DNA from: Verrucomicrobia subdivision 3 bacterium UBA7542
GTDB taxonomy: Bacteria > Verrucomicrobiota > Verrucomicrobiia > Limisphaerales > UBA11358
Direction: 5' to 3'
Length of the DNA: 5,759 bases
NCBI GenBank assembly: GCA_002479245.1
Contig: DLMG01000163.1
Location: 1 to 5,759, forward strand
Positions 1 to 4,915 of this stretch are shown in pieces; the first letter of the stretch is position 1; each line of letters begins with the position of its first letter. Made by a program: the position numbers and the translations under genes. The notes beneath the pieces were generated by a model. The model did no database searches. It saw only the letters and a program-made list of their open reading frames with translations, and was not told the DNA's origin.

Positions 1-193
1 CGACGGCATCGTTCCGGCTTAGACTGTGCGATTTGACCTTGCCGGATTTGCAGAGCAAATAAATTTGCGTGCGCGACAGGCCGGTGAATGGGCAAAGTGT
101 GCCGGGCTTCGGAAGCCGCACGAAGCGTGGTTGCAATTGCGATACACTCGCCACCGTGCCAGCGTCCCGCACGCCAGCACTGGCAGGCGGCAT
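1..193 (-). CDS. Small helix-turn-helix (excisionase/AlpA-like) protein, C-terminus beyond the window
   Basis: On the reverse strand an ATG at 193-191 opens a frame with no stop for 64 codons to the window edge. After a variable stretch of about 22 residues it reads RFVRLPKPGTLCPFTGLSRT (residues 23-42) and then QIYLLCKSGKVKSHSLSR. The motif 'G-x-x-C-x-x-TGLSRT-x-(I/L)' followed by 'VKSHSL' is one I associate with small MerR/Xis-like DNA-binding proteins common in Verrucomicrobiota; these usually continue with 'RGA(I/V)RG(V/I)RLI', which here would lie outside the window. TGLSRTQIYLLCKSGKV fits a helix-turn-helix with its recognition helix. The likely role is DNA binding, either as regulator or as a recombination-directionality-type factor. 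The Shine-Dalgarno is weak (GAG 5 nt before the ATG). An imperfect dyad lies 20 bp upstream of the start. The partner gene, if any, is off the left edge. Family assignment is from memory of the motif, so moderate confidence. Confidence 0.6.
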   Translation of the reverse strand, partial: MPPASAGVRDAGTVASVSQLQPRFVRLPKPGTLCPFTGLSRTQIYLLCKSGKVKSHSLSRNDAV

Positions 194-213
194 GACACTC
201 AAAAAAACTTTCC

Positions 214-237
214 GTTTACCATTCATACAATGGAAAC
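214..237. promoter_or_regulatory. Imperfect dyad upstream of the HTH gene, possible operator
   Basis: Left arm GTTTACCATT (214-223), spacer CATAC, right arm AATGGAAAC (229-237). The arms are exact reverse complements except for one unpaired A at 218, giving nine paired positions. It begins 20 bp upstream of the ATG of the divergently placed HTH gene, where an autoregulatory site would sit. It is not followed by a T-tract in either direction, so it is unlikely to be a terminator. The operator role is inference. Confidence 0.3.
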
Positions 238-364
238 TTTATGCGAAACAGTGACCGGGAGTGCGTGCCACACACACGGGATTTCAAGAGCGGGTGACAC
301 GTTGCCCAAATGGAAAGTGTCTTCTTAATCTGTCCAATCGCATCCGCGAGGCGCGCAAACTGGC

Positions 365-661
365 TCTCACCTGATTGAATCGTTTACCATCATCACGCGG
401 GCGGCGAACGCGGCCGTTGCGCCGCTGCATGACCGGATGCCGGTCATCATGGCGCCGAATCATTTTGACTGGTGGCTGAAAGAGGGAGACGAGCGGAGTG
501 AATCGCACAAGATGGCGCTGGGGCATCCGCTGGAGGGACCGTTGAAGATTTATTCGGTCAGCGACCTGGTGAACAGCCCGAAAACGGATGATCCGCGCTG
601 CATCGAGCCGGTGCGGATTGACCGGGATTTTTTTGAGCGGCATTGGTGGGGGGATGTTTGA
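365..661 (+). pseudogene. C-terminal remnant of an SOS response-associated peptidase (SRAP/YedK family)
   Basis: The frame reads LIESFTIITRAANAAVAPLH, then DRMPVIM (from 371), and ends with VSDLVNSPKTDDPRCIEPV and WWGDV before TGA at 659-661. These are hallmarks of the C-terminal half of SRAP domains (YedK/HMCES): the 'FTIIT-x-x-AN' strand, the 'LHDRMPVI' segment carrying the active-site histidine, and 'VS-x-x-VN-x-P-x-DDP-x-CIEPV'. Intact proteins are a little over 200 residues and form a thiazolidine crosslink between Cys2 and abasic sites in single-stranded DNA. Here the N-terminal half is absent, including the catalytic Cys2 and the 'FYEW' segment. An in-frame stop lies at 326-328 and nothing upstream to position 1 resembles the missing part. 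A short read-through in another frame (ANWLSPD, 355-375) could be a few more residues of the same gene before a frameshift, but that match is weak. An internal ATG at 437 would give only 74 residues without the histidine loop, so I regard the gene as dead. Confidence 0.75.
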
Positions 662-705
662 ATTGCGGACTGCAAATCTGTTTGGAAACATTCCGTTGCA
701 CCACG

Positions 706-721
706 GCAGTCTGGTGACTGC
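706..721. repeat. Perfect 6-bp inverted repeat between convergent gene ends
   Basis: GCAGTC (706-711), loop TGGT, GACTGC (716-721). It lies in the 94-bp gap between the end of the SRAP remnant (661) and the end of the orphan gene (756), which face each other. On the plus strand it is followed by ATTTT, so it may act as a weak terminator for leftward-origin transcription. There is no T-tract in the other direction. A further copy of GACTGCA stands at 668-674, suggesting a small repeat unit rather than a simple terminator. Confidence 0.35.
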
Positions 722-755
722 ATTTTGCCAGTCAATTTGAAATCATTCACTGATG

Positions 756-1253
756 CTAGGACGGCGACTGCTTTGTGGGCTCATCCAGTCTCCCGTATGG
801 GGACCATTTATCAGGGTTGCGCTTGCGCTCCTCGCGCTCCTCGGCGCGGAGGAATGTGCTGAGCTCGGCCTCACTCAAGAGCGCGAGCAAGACCCGGCGT
901 TCAGAGTCGGATGCTTTGATTCCCTTGAGGTGCTTGACCCACGGGTTTGCCTCAGCCGGACTGCTGCCTAAATCTCCGGCGATTATTTTTTCTAGTGCAG
1001 CCGGACTGATGTCTAAATATTCGGCGATTCGTTTCCTCAGTGCACCCGGACTGATGCCTAAGGCTTCGGTGATTCGTTTCTCTAGTGCCATGTAAGCTGT
1101 ATTTGCAGCGGACGGCGGTATATCGGTGCCTTCTAAATCGGACACCCCTTCATCGGAGATATATCGCGGGTCCAGCATAAAGGTGGGATTATCTTTTGCA
1201 GAAACGCGGCTTTGTCTCCTCATCACATCCCAACTGTTTCTTTTTCGTCCCAT
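756..1253 (-). CDS. Orphan protein of unknown function with three tandem 15-residue helical repeats
   Basis: I do not recognise this family. The start is well supported: ATG at 1253-1251 preceded by GGAGG at ideal spacing; the stop is TAG at 758-756, giving 165 residues. Residues 1-55 are polar, basic at first (MGRKRNSWDVMRRQSR), with no signal peptide or membrane helix. Residues 56-100 are three back-to-back repeats: ALEKRITEALGISPG, ALRKRIAEYLDISPA, ALEKIIAGDLGSSPA. Each looks like a short amphipathic helix closed by an SP turn. Residues 101-130 are mixed, with a probable helix around SERRVLLALLSEAELSTFLR, followed by a highly charged run AEEREERKRNPDKW encoded by 9-bp tandem DNA (GCGCTCCTC at 825-833 and 834-842, plus strand). 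The product is probably cytoplasmic. The repeat 'LGISPGALRKRI' has some resemblance to the second half of a helix-turn-helix, so nucleic-acid or protein binding is conceivable but unproven. The gene lies where the rest of an ABC exporter would be expected. The strong SD sets it apart from the glycosyltransferases, consistent with separate origin. Confidence 0.72.
   Translation of the reverse strand: MGRKRNSWDVMRRQSRVSAKDNPTFMLDPRYISDEGVSDLEGTDIPPSAANTAYMALEKRITEALGISPGALRKRIAEYLDISPAALEKIIAGDLGSSPAEANPWVKHLKGIKASDSERRVLLALLSEAELSTFLRAEEREERKRNPDKWSPYGRLDEPTKQSPS
954..1088 (-). repeat. Three tandem 45-bp direct repeats inside the orphan gene
   Basis: Units 954-998, 999-1043 and 1044-1088 lie directly end to end and in frame. 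By hand comparison adjacent units share about 35 of 45 bases. The conserved core on the plus strand is CCGGACTG near one end and AGTGC at the other. Divergence is spread over all codon positions but keeps the encoded pattern A-L-x-K-x-I-x-x-x-L-x-x-SP-x. This indicates expansion by duplication followed by selection on the helix pattern. Confidence 0.85.
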
Positions 1254-1258
1254 GCTAA

Positions 1259-1264
1259 ACCTCC
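1259..1264 (-). promoter_or_regulatory. Strong Shine-Dalgarno for the orphan gene
   Basis: Reverse-strand GGAGGT with six bases between GGAGG and the ATG at 1253. It fixes the start of the orphan gene. None of the three complete glycosyltransferase genes in the window has a comparable site. Confidence 0.75.
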
Positions 1265-1275
1265 AGTGATAAAAT

Positions 1276-1500
1276 TTAGACTGATAAAAAACGGCTGCTT
1301 GTTCCTCGCCGATTACTGACTGATAAGAAATTGCTTTTCATGGTCCCTCTCTTAATTGACGCTGCGCGGGTAGACGAACTGATCGAGCCGATCATCAAGG
1401 GCGCGGTGAGGCCGCTGACGATGCCCGTGAGCACGCCCAGGAAGAGCCGCGCGCGGTTGGGTCTGGCCAGATTCCAAACTTTGAATAAAAAGGCTAGCAT
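1276..1500 (-). pseudogene. N-terminal stub of an MsbA-like ABC exporter (permease-ATPase)
   Basis: From an ATG at 1500-1498 (GGGA a few bases upstream) the frame reads MLAFLFKVWNLARPNRARLF then LGVLTGIVSGLTAPLMIGSI. This is the usual beginning of MsbA/lipid-flippase type half-transporters: a short helix, the 'RP-x-R-x-R-L' loop, and a first transmembrane segment containing 'G-x-x-x-G-x-x-x-P'. An alternative ATG at 1521 adds seven residues. Recognisable sequence stops near 1380; the tail to the TAA at 1278-1276 (SSSTRAASIK...) is unrelated. The whole remaining membrane domain and the Walker A/B ATPase (over 500 residues in intact members) are missing, and the orphan gene occupies that space. 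A shifted frame around 1355-1378 reads QFVYPRSVN and could be a few more residues after a one-base change. The stub starts 60 bp after the GT8 gene on the same strand, so it was probably the second gene of a glycan synthesis/export operon. Confidence 0.55.
1279..1326. repeat. Direct repeat GACTGATAA upstream of the orphan gene
   Basis: GACTGATAA occurs exactly at 1279-1287 and 1318-1326, 39 bp apart, and each copy is followed by an A-rich run. A third related element, AGTGATAAAA, lies at 1265-1274. All lie just upstream of the orphan gene's SD, where its promoter or operator should be. The role is not known; a junction scar is the alternative. Confidence 0.35.
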
Positions 1501-1560
1501 AAATTTCCCGCACCATGGCAAAGCGAAGCGCCAAGCGAGCAGTTTGCCGAAACAGAAAAT

Positions 1561-2577
1561 TTAGGGTTGGAATTGACCAGTCTGTTTTCGGGGTTTCAGG
1601 TCCACGAGGACATGACCGAACAAAACGATGCGGCAGGTTCCAGCCTCTAAATTCATCCTGGCATCCAGCATCCAACGCAAAGTTCTTTGGGTCACTCTTT
1701 TCAGTCTATGAAGACTGGCCACCCGCATTTTTCCCCCCAAGTCCGGCATTTCCCGACCCCATGGCGTTTTTGCCAGCATCCGCCAATATTCCATTGACCA
1801 GCGATGGGCCATTCCCATGTTGCAAGGTTTGCCACTGCCCGCGAAATGGGCGATGCGGGGAGCTTGCAAGATTTCCCGCCATTCCTGATCCAGCTCCTTC
1901 GTCTTGACTATGGGTTTTTGCCCCCCCTGAATGTTCCAACGCGGATGCAAAAAATAAACATCGTCGCAAAAAATCACATTTAACACATCCTGATTGGCGA
2001 ACCGGTCATGCATCCTCGGGTTGGCCGACAACTGCAGGCAGCTTTTTACGCGCTCGCGTTCTCGCCACCGCTGCAAATTCATCAGCATGACTCCAGCGTT
2101 GAAATAACGTTTGATGACCTCATATTTTTCCAGGCTAACTCGGTCCCGGTCAATATTACAATCGGCAACCGCGGCAACGCCGGCATCAGGATTGACCGTG
2201 TCCCACAACTCCGCCAGGTTGCCCAGTGCCAGCACATCACAATCCAGATAAAGGCATCGCTCCAAATTCGGGAGCAGATTGGGGATCATCATGAGATAAT
2301 ATACCGCAGGGGAGAGGCGTTCCGGGCCTAGATTTTCAAATTCAGCCAGCAACCTGACATCAACCTCCACATAATCCAGTGCCGCACCATAAGTTTCGAT
2401 CACCTCGCTGAATTTGGCGCGCGAACGGTCGGACAGCTTCCGATTTCCCTGTAAAAAATAAAAATGAAACCTCCCCGGTTCGGATGCGTGGTGAAGTATG
2501 GATGTCACCGCCACGCCGGCCAGAACGGCATAATTCTCATCAGGTGAGAATACGATATGTATTTTTTCTTTCATCAC
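1561..2577 (-). CDS. Family 8 (GT8) LPS-type glycosyltransferase
   Basis: Retaining GT-A glycosyltransferase of the WaaJ/RfaJ (LPS 1,2-glucosyl/galactosyltransferase) type. It transfers a hexose from a UDP-sugar to a surface glycan acceptor on the cytoplasmic side of the inner membrane. Numbering from the GTG at 2577, the order of motifs is that of the family: IHIVFSPDENYAVLAGVAVTS (6-26, nucleotide-binding strand and helix), a YYLMMIPNLLP segment (93-103), YLDCDV (110-115) with the D-x-D metal site, FNAGVMLMNL (159-168), QDVLN (196-200), and HFAGSGKPC (244-252), the counterpart of H-x-x-G-x-x-KPW with the metal-binding histidine and donor-phosphate lysine. Residues 285-330 are basic and amphipathic and suit membrane attachment. 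The length of 338 fits full-length members. The first codon is GTG at 2577 with ATG directly after at 2574; either could be used, and only a weak GGA lies upstream. It is divergent from the GT2 gene across 139 bp. The exact donor and linkage cannot be told from sequence. Confidence 0.93.
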   Translation of the reverse strand: MMKEKIHIVFSPDENYAVLAGVAVTSILHHASEPGRFHFYFLQGNRKLSDRSRAKFSEVIETYGAALDYVEVDVRLLAEFENLGPERLSPAVYYLMMIPNLLPNLERCLYLDCDVLALGNLAELWDTVNPDAGVAAVADCNIDRDRVSLEKYEVIKRYFNAGVMLMNLQRWRERERVKSCLQLSANPRMHDRFANQDVLNVIFCDDVYFLHPRWNIQGGQKPIVKTKELDQEWREILQAPRIAHFAGSGKPCNMGMAHRWSMEYWRMLAKTPWGREMPDLGGKMRVASLHRLKRVTQRTLRWMLDARMNLEAGTCRIVLFGHVLVDLKPRKQTGQFQP

Positions 2578-2716
2578 GATCCAGTAAACATCAAATGTAA
2601 CACTGGTGCCCGGCCACCGGAAATCGTTGGCCCGCCAGATATCATCGTATTCGAATGTATCTTGTCACGCAGATTTTTTTTGCGCGCCGGGGAAATTTCG
2701 GCTCAAATGATATTGC

Positions 2717-3508
2717 GTGACCGCGCTCAAACAACTGCCCATTTCCGTCTGCATCATCGCCGGCAACGAGGCCGCGCGCATCCGCCGCGCGCTCGAAAGC
2801 GTCGCCGGCTGGACGAGCGAAATCATCGTGGTGCTCAACGACGACGTGAACGACGGCACGGACAAGATTGCGGAATCATTCGGTGCGAAGGTCTTCCGCG
2901 AATCTTGGAAAGGCCACATCGCCCAGAAAAATTCCGCCGCGCAAAAGGCGAATTCCGACTGGATTTTGGGATTGGATGCCGACGAGGAAATTTCACCGGA
3001 ACTGGGAGATGAGATCCGAAAATTATTTACTGAACCAGAAAAACTCCGGGTGTTCGCCGCGTTCAGCTTCCCGCGCTGTACCCTTTACGGTGGACGCTGG
3101 ATCCGGCATGGCGACTGGTATCCTGACCGCAAAATTCGGTTGTGGCGGTGCGGAATGGGACGTTGGAGCGGCGTTGATCCGCATGACAAACTGATTGTGC
3201 AGGGGCGTGTCGGACGGCTGCGGAGCGAGATGCTGCATTACAGCATGGAAGACCTTGAGCATCTGGTGCGGAAGACGCTCGTTTATAGTGATGTCTTCCT
3301 GCGGCAACAGATTGAGATGGGCAGGAAGGTTTCATCGCTGGACGTTTGGGGGCGTCCGGCCTGGCGTTTTGGACGCGGATATTTGTTGCGTCTGGGCTTT
3401 CTCGATGGCTGGCAGGGTTTTCATGTGGCATGGATGGGGGCTTTTTACACGTTTCTCCGTTATGCCCGCGTGTTGGAAGAACAGCACAAAACCCGACCGG
3501 AGAAATGA
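2717..3508 (+). CDS. Family 2 (GT2) glycosyltransferase, WaaE/KdtX-like
   Basis: Inverting GT-A transferase resembling WaaE/KdtX, which adds a hexose (beta-1,4-glucose in enterobacteria) to the LPS inner core at the cytoplasmic membrane face. Seen in order: PISVCIIAGNEAARIRRALE (8-27), the typical N-terminal strand and helix; IIVVLNDDVNDGT (36-48), nucleotide binding; VFRESWKGHIAQKNSAAQKA (59-78), very close to the WaaE signature; WILGLDADEE (82-91), with the D-x-D metal site; YPDRKIRLWR (135-144); and HYSMEDLEHLVRK (174-186). The C-terminal part (211-242) is aromatic and hydrophobic and probably contacts the membrane. The length of 263 is standard. The start is GTG at 2717: an in-frame stop lies at 2708-2710, so no earlier start exists, and only about seven residues precede the conserved strand. 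No Shine-Dalgarno is visible. Its stop overlaps the next start as ATGA, so translation of the two is probably coupled. Confidence 0.94.
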   Translation: MTALKQLPISVCIIAGNEAARIRRALESVAGWTSEIIVVLNDDVNDGTDKIAESFGAKVFRESWKGHIAQKNSAAQKANSDWILGLDADEEISPELGDEIRKLFTEPEKLRVFAAFSFPRCTLYGGRWIRHGDWYPDRKIRLWRCGMGRWSGVDPHDKLIVQGRVGRLRSEMLHYSMEDLEHLVRKTLVYSDVFLRQQIEMGRKVSSLDVWGRPAWRFGRGYLLRLGFLDGWQGFHVAWMGAFYTFLRYARVLEEQHKTRPEK

Positions 3509-4731
3509 ATTCCGACGTTTCAACCGGGCGCTCAGCGTTGCTTTATGAGCCGAATGTGGAAGGCCACCACCTTGTCTGGCTTAAATTCATCGTAGAGGAT
3601 CTCTTGTCGGCGGGTTGGCGGCTGACGCTGGCCGTTGATACCCGCCCGGAGTCATTCGACCACATTCGCAAACGTCTGGGATTGCTGCTCGAAAAAGTCA
3701 CGATTCTACCCGTGTGGGAAAAATCCGGGCGCAGGCTTGGCGGAGGGGGCGCACAGTCGATTGCCGAATGTTTTAGCAAGGCGAAAACGGACCTGGTGTT
3801 TCTGGACACATTCGATGAAATCGCGTCTTCCCTCCTCCGGCGTGCCGCGCTGGGCCGGATGCCGCCCGCCTTGTTGCGCGGGTGTATTGGGGGGATTTAT
3901 TTGCGTCCACGCTTTCTGGCGGGTAACGAGTTTTCCCCGAACAACTGGCTCAAAACTTTTGGTTTTGCGCGGCTCATGAAAAGTGGCTGGTTTAGTCATC
4001 TGCTATTCCTGGACCCTTGGATCCAGGAAAGCTGCCAGTCCCAATTCCCGCAAACGCCAGTGTTTTCCCTGCCGGATCCCTGTCCTGATGACTTTTTCGG
4101 CGACCAACTGAAAGCGCGGAATCATTTTGAGATCCCGAGCGGGCGAAAGGTTTTACTTTTCTACGGGGCGGCTTATCGCCGCAAAGGATTGCATCTGGCA
4201 GTTGAGGCATTATCGGGATTGCCGGTGGAGTTGCCGGTATTTTTGCTTTGTGCCGGGCAGCAAGTAAACGATCCGCACACGCTTCGCGGATTGGAAACAC
4301 TCGTCAGTCAAGGCCGGGCGCGGGTCATCAGCCGTTACATCTTCGAAGAGGAGGAAAAACTGCTGTTCGCCGCCAGCGACATCGTGCTGCTGCCGTACAT
4401 CAAACATTTCGGTAACAGCGCGGTGCTCTCGCGTGCCGCCGGCGCGGGCAAAATGGTCATTGCCTCGGATGAAGAACTGGTAGGCCGGCTGGTGCGAAAG
4501 CACAATCTCGGCCTGCTGTTCCCATCAGGAGATGCAGATGCGTTTCAACAATCAATTGTGCGCGCAATGAACGCTCAGTCTCAGGAACTGGCACAATGGC
4601 GGGCCGCCGCTTTCCGTTACGCCCAGCAGTCCAGTCGCGCGGAATTTCGCCGGGTGTTGCTGCAAGCTTTCGCGCAGACCCATGTGTGTGCCGCGCCGGC
4701 TTCGCCGGGAATAATTGATTCGCCCCGATAA
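3505..4731 (+). CDS. GT4-like (GT-B fold) glycosyltransferase
   Basis: A 408-residue protein with two Rossmann-like halves. The N-terminal acceptor half begins ALLYEPNVEGHHLVWLKFI (11-29), with a Gly-His-His that fits the glycine-rich acceptor loop. The C-terminal donor half carries VLLFYGAAYRRKGLHLAVEA (216-235), AASDIVLLPY (289-298), HFGNSAVLSRAAGAGKMVIA (301-320) and LGLLFPSGDADAF (335-347), the order seen in the GT4 C-terminal domain. It presumably transfers an NDP-sugar to the same glycan as its neighbours. The usual paired glutamates of the E-x7-E motif are absent: the second falls on Arg310 and no Glu stands at the first. The ATG at 3505 is chosen because it forms an ATGA overlap with the GT2 stop and has GGAG two bases upstream. 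The frame is open further upstream to 3346, but that part lies wholly within the GT2 gene and is rejected. Donor and acceptor are unknown. Confidence 0.87.
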   Translation: MNSDVSTGRSALLYEPNVEGHHLVWLKFIVEDLLSAGWRLTLAVDTRPESFDHIRKRLGLLLEKVTILPVWEKSGRRLGGGGAQSIAECFSKAKTDLVFLDTFDEIASSLLRRAALGRMPPALLRGCIGGIYLRPRFLAGNEFSPNNWLKTFGFARLMKSGWFSHLLFLDPWIQESCQSQFPQTPVFSLPDPCPDDFFGDQLKARNHFEIPSGRKVLLFYGAAYRRKGLHLAVEALSGLPVELPVFLLCAGQQVNDPHTLRGLETLVSQGRARVISRYIFEEEEKLLFAASDIVLLPYIKHFGNSAVLSRAAGAGKMVIASDEELVGRLVRKHNLGLLFPSGDADAFQQSIVRAMNAQSQELAQWRAAAFRYAQQSSRAEFRRVLLQAFAQTHVCAAPASPGIIDSPR

Positions 4732-4732
4732 C

Positions 4733-4915
4733 ATGGACGCGCGCGAAAACATACTGCTCATCCGGCTCAAATCCATCGGTGACATCCTGTTCCTAAACGG
4801 GTCAGTCCTCACTATTGACACTTTTGGATTCATTTCATCTTCGTCGCCAGACAGTTCGACACATGCGTCCAGCTTCCCATGTGCAGCCGCTCCGCAATCC
4901 ATTTCAACGTCATAA
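4733..4915 (+). pseudogene. Family 9 (GT9) heptosyltransferase, truncated after codon 20 by the transposase element
   Basis: The ATG at 4733 follows the GT4-like stop (4729-4731) by one base. It reads MDARENILLIRLKSIGDILF, the characteristic beginning of ADP-heptose:LPS heptosyltransferases (WaaC/WaaF/WaaQ; 'ILLIRL-x-x-IGD-(I/V)-L-(F/L)-TLPAV'). The similarity ends exactly after Phe20 (4790-4792). The following LNGSVLTIDT... is read through the inverted right end of the transposase element and on to a stop at 4913-4915, giving a meaningless 60-residue chimera. Intact members have roughly 330-350 residues. The position as third gene of the plus-strand operon fits LPS inner-core assembly. The remainder of the gene, if kept, should lie beyond 5759 on the far side of the element. 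Confidence 0.8.
4801..4819 (-). repeat. Bulged hairpin at the right end of the transposase element (REP/IS200-like)
   Basis: On the transposase strand the sequence is GTC AAT AGT GAGG ACT GAC. GTC pairs with GAC and AGT with ACT, leaving a 3-nt AAT bulge on one side and a GAGG loop. A six-pair stem with an asymmetric bulge, 10 bp past the transposase stop, is the type of structure that RAYT and IS200/IS605 transposases bind at element ends. Single-strand binding here is inferred. Confidence 0.5.

Noticed and set aside
26..328. Plus-strand open frame of 100 codons at the left edge
   Set aside because: No family resemblance and low-complexity composition. It lies opposite the minus-strand HTH gene, which has a recognisable motif.
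284..691. Minus-strand open frame of 135 codons
   Set aside because: Arginine/proline-rich antisense of the SRAP remnant, whose plus-strand reading has clear family motifs.
954..1088. CRISPR-like array
   Set aside because: The 45-bp units are directly adjacent with no spacers, about 80% identical, and in frame within a coding gene.
775..1095. Plus-strand open frame of 106 codons across the 45-bp repeats
   Set aside because: Shadow of the repeats. The minus-strand frame has an ideal SD and a full-length repeat pattern; this one has a serine-rich composition and no RBS.
1352..1675. Minus-strand 107-codon frame across the GT8 end and exporter start
   Set aside because: It overlaps both genes in the wrong frame. 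Only its last few residues (QFVYP) might be exporter sequence after a frameshift.
2662..2690. Possible -35 TTGTCA for the GT2 operon
   Set aside because: At 16-18 bp downstream the sequence is GC-rich with nothing like TATAAT, so no promoter was called.
2557..3012. Plus-strand open frame of 151 codons spanning the divergent region and GT2 start
   Set aside because: Arginine-rich out-of-frame reading of the GT2 gene; the GT2 frame has all family motifs.
3346..3504. Upstream extension of the GT4-like gene
   Set aside because: It lies entirely within the GT2 gene in another frame. The ATGA overlap at 3505 and the start of the conserved strand at residue 11 favour the shorter form.
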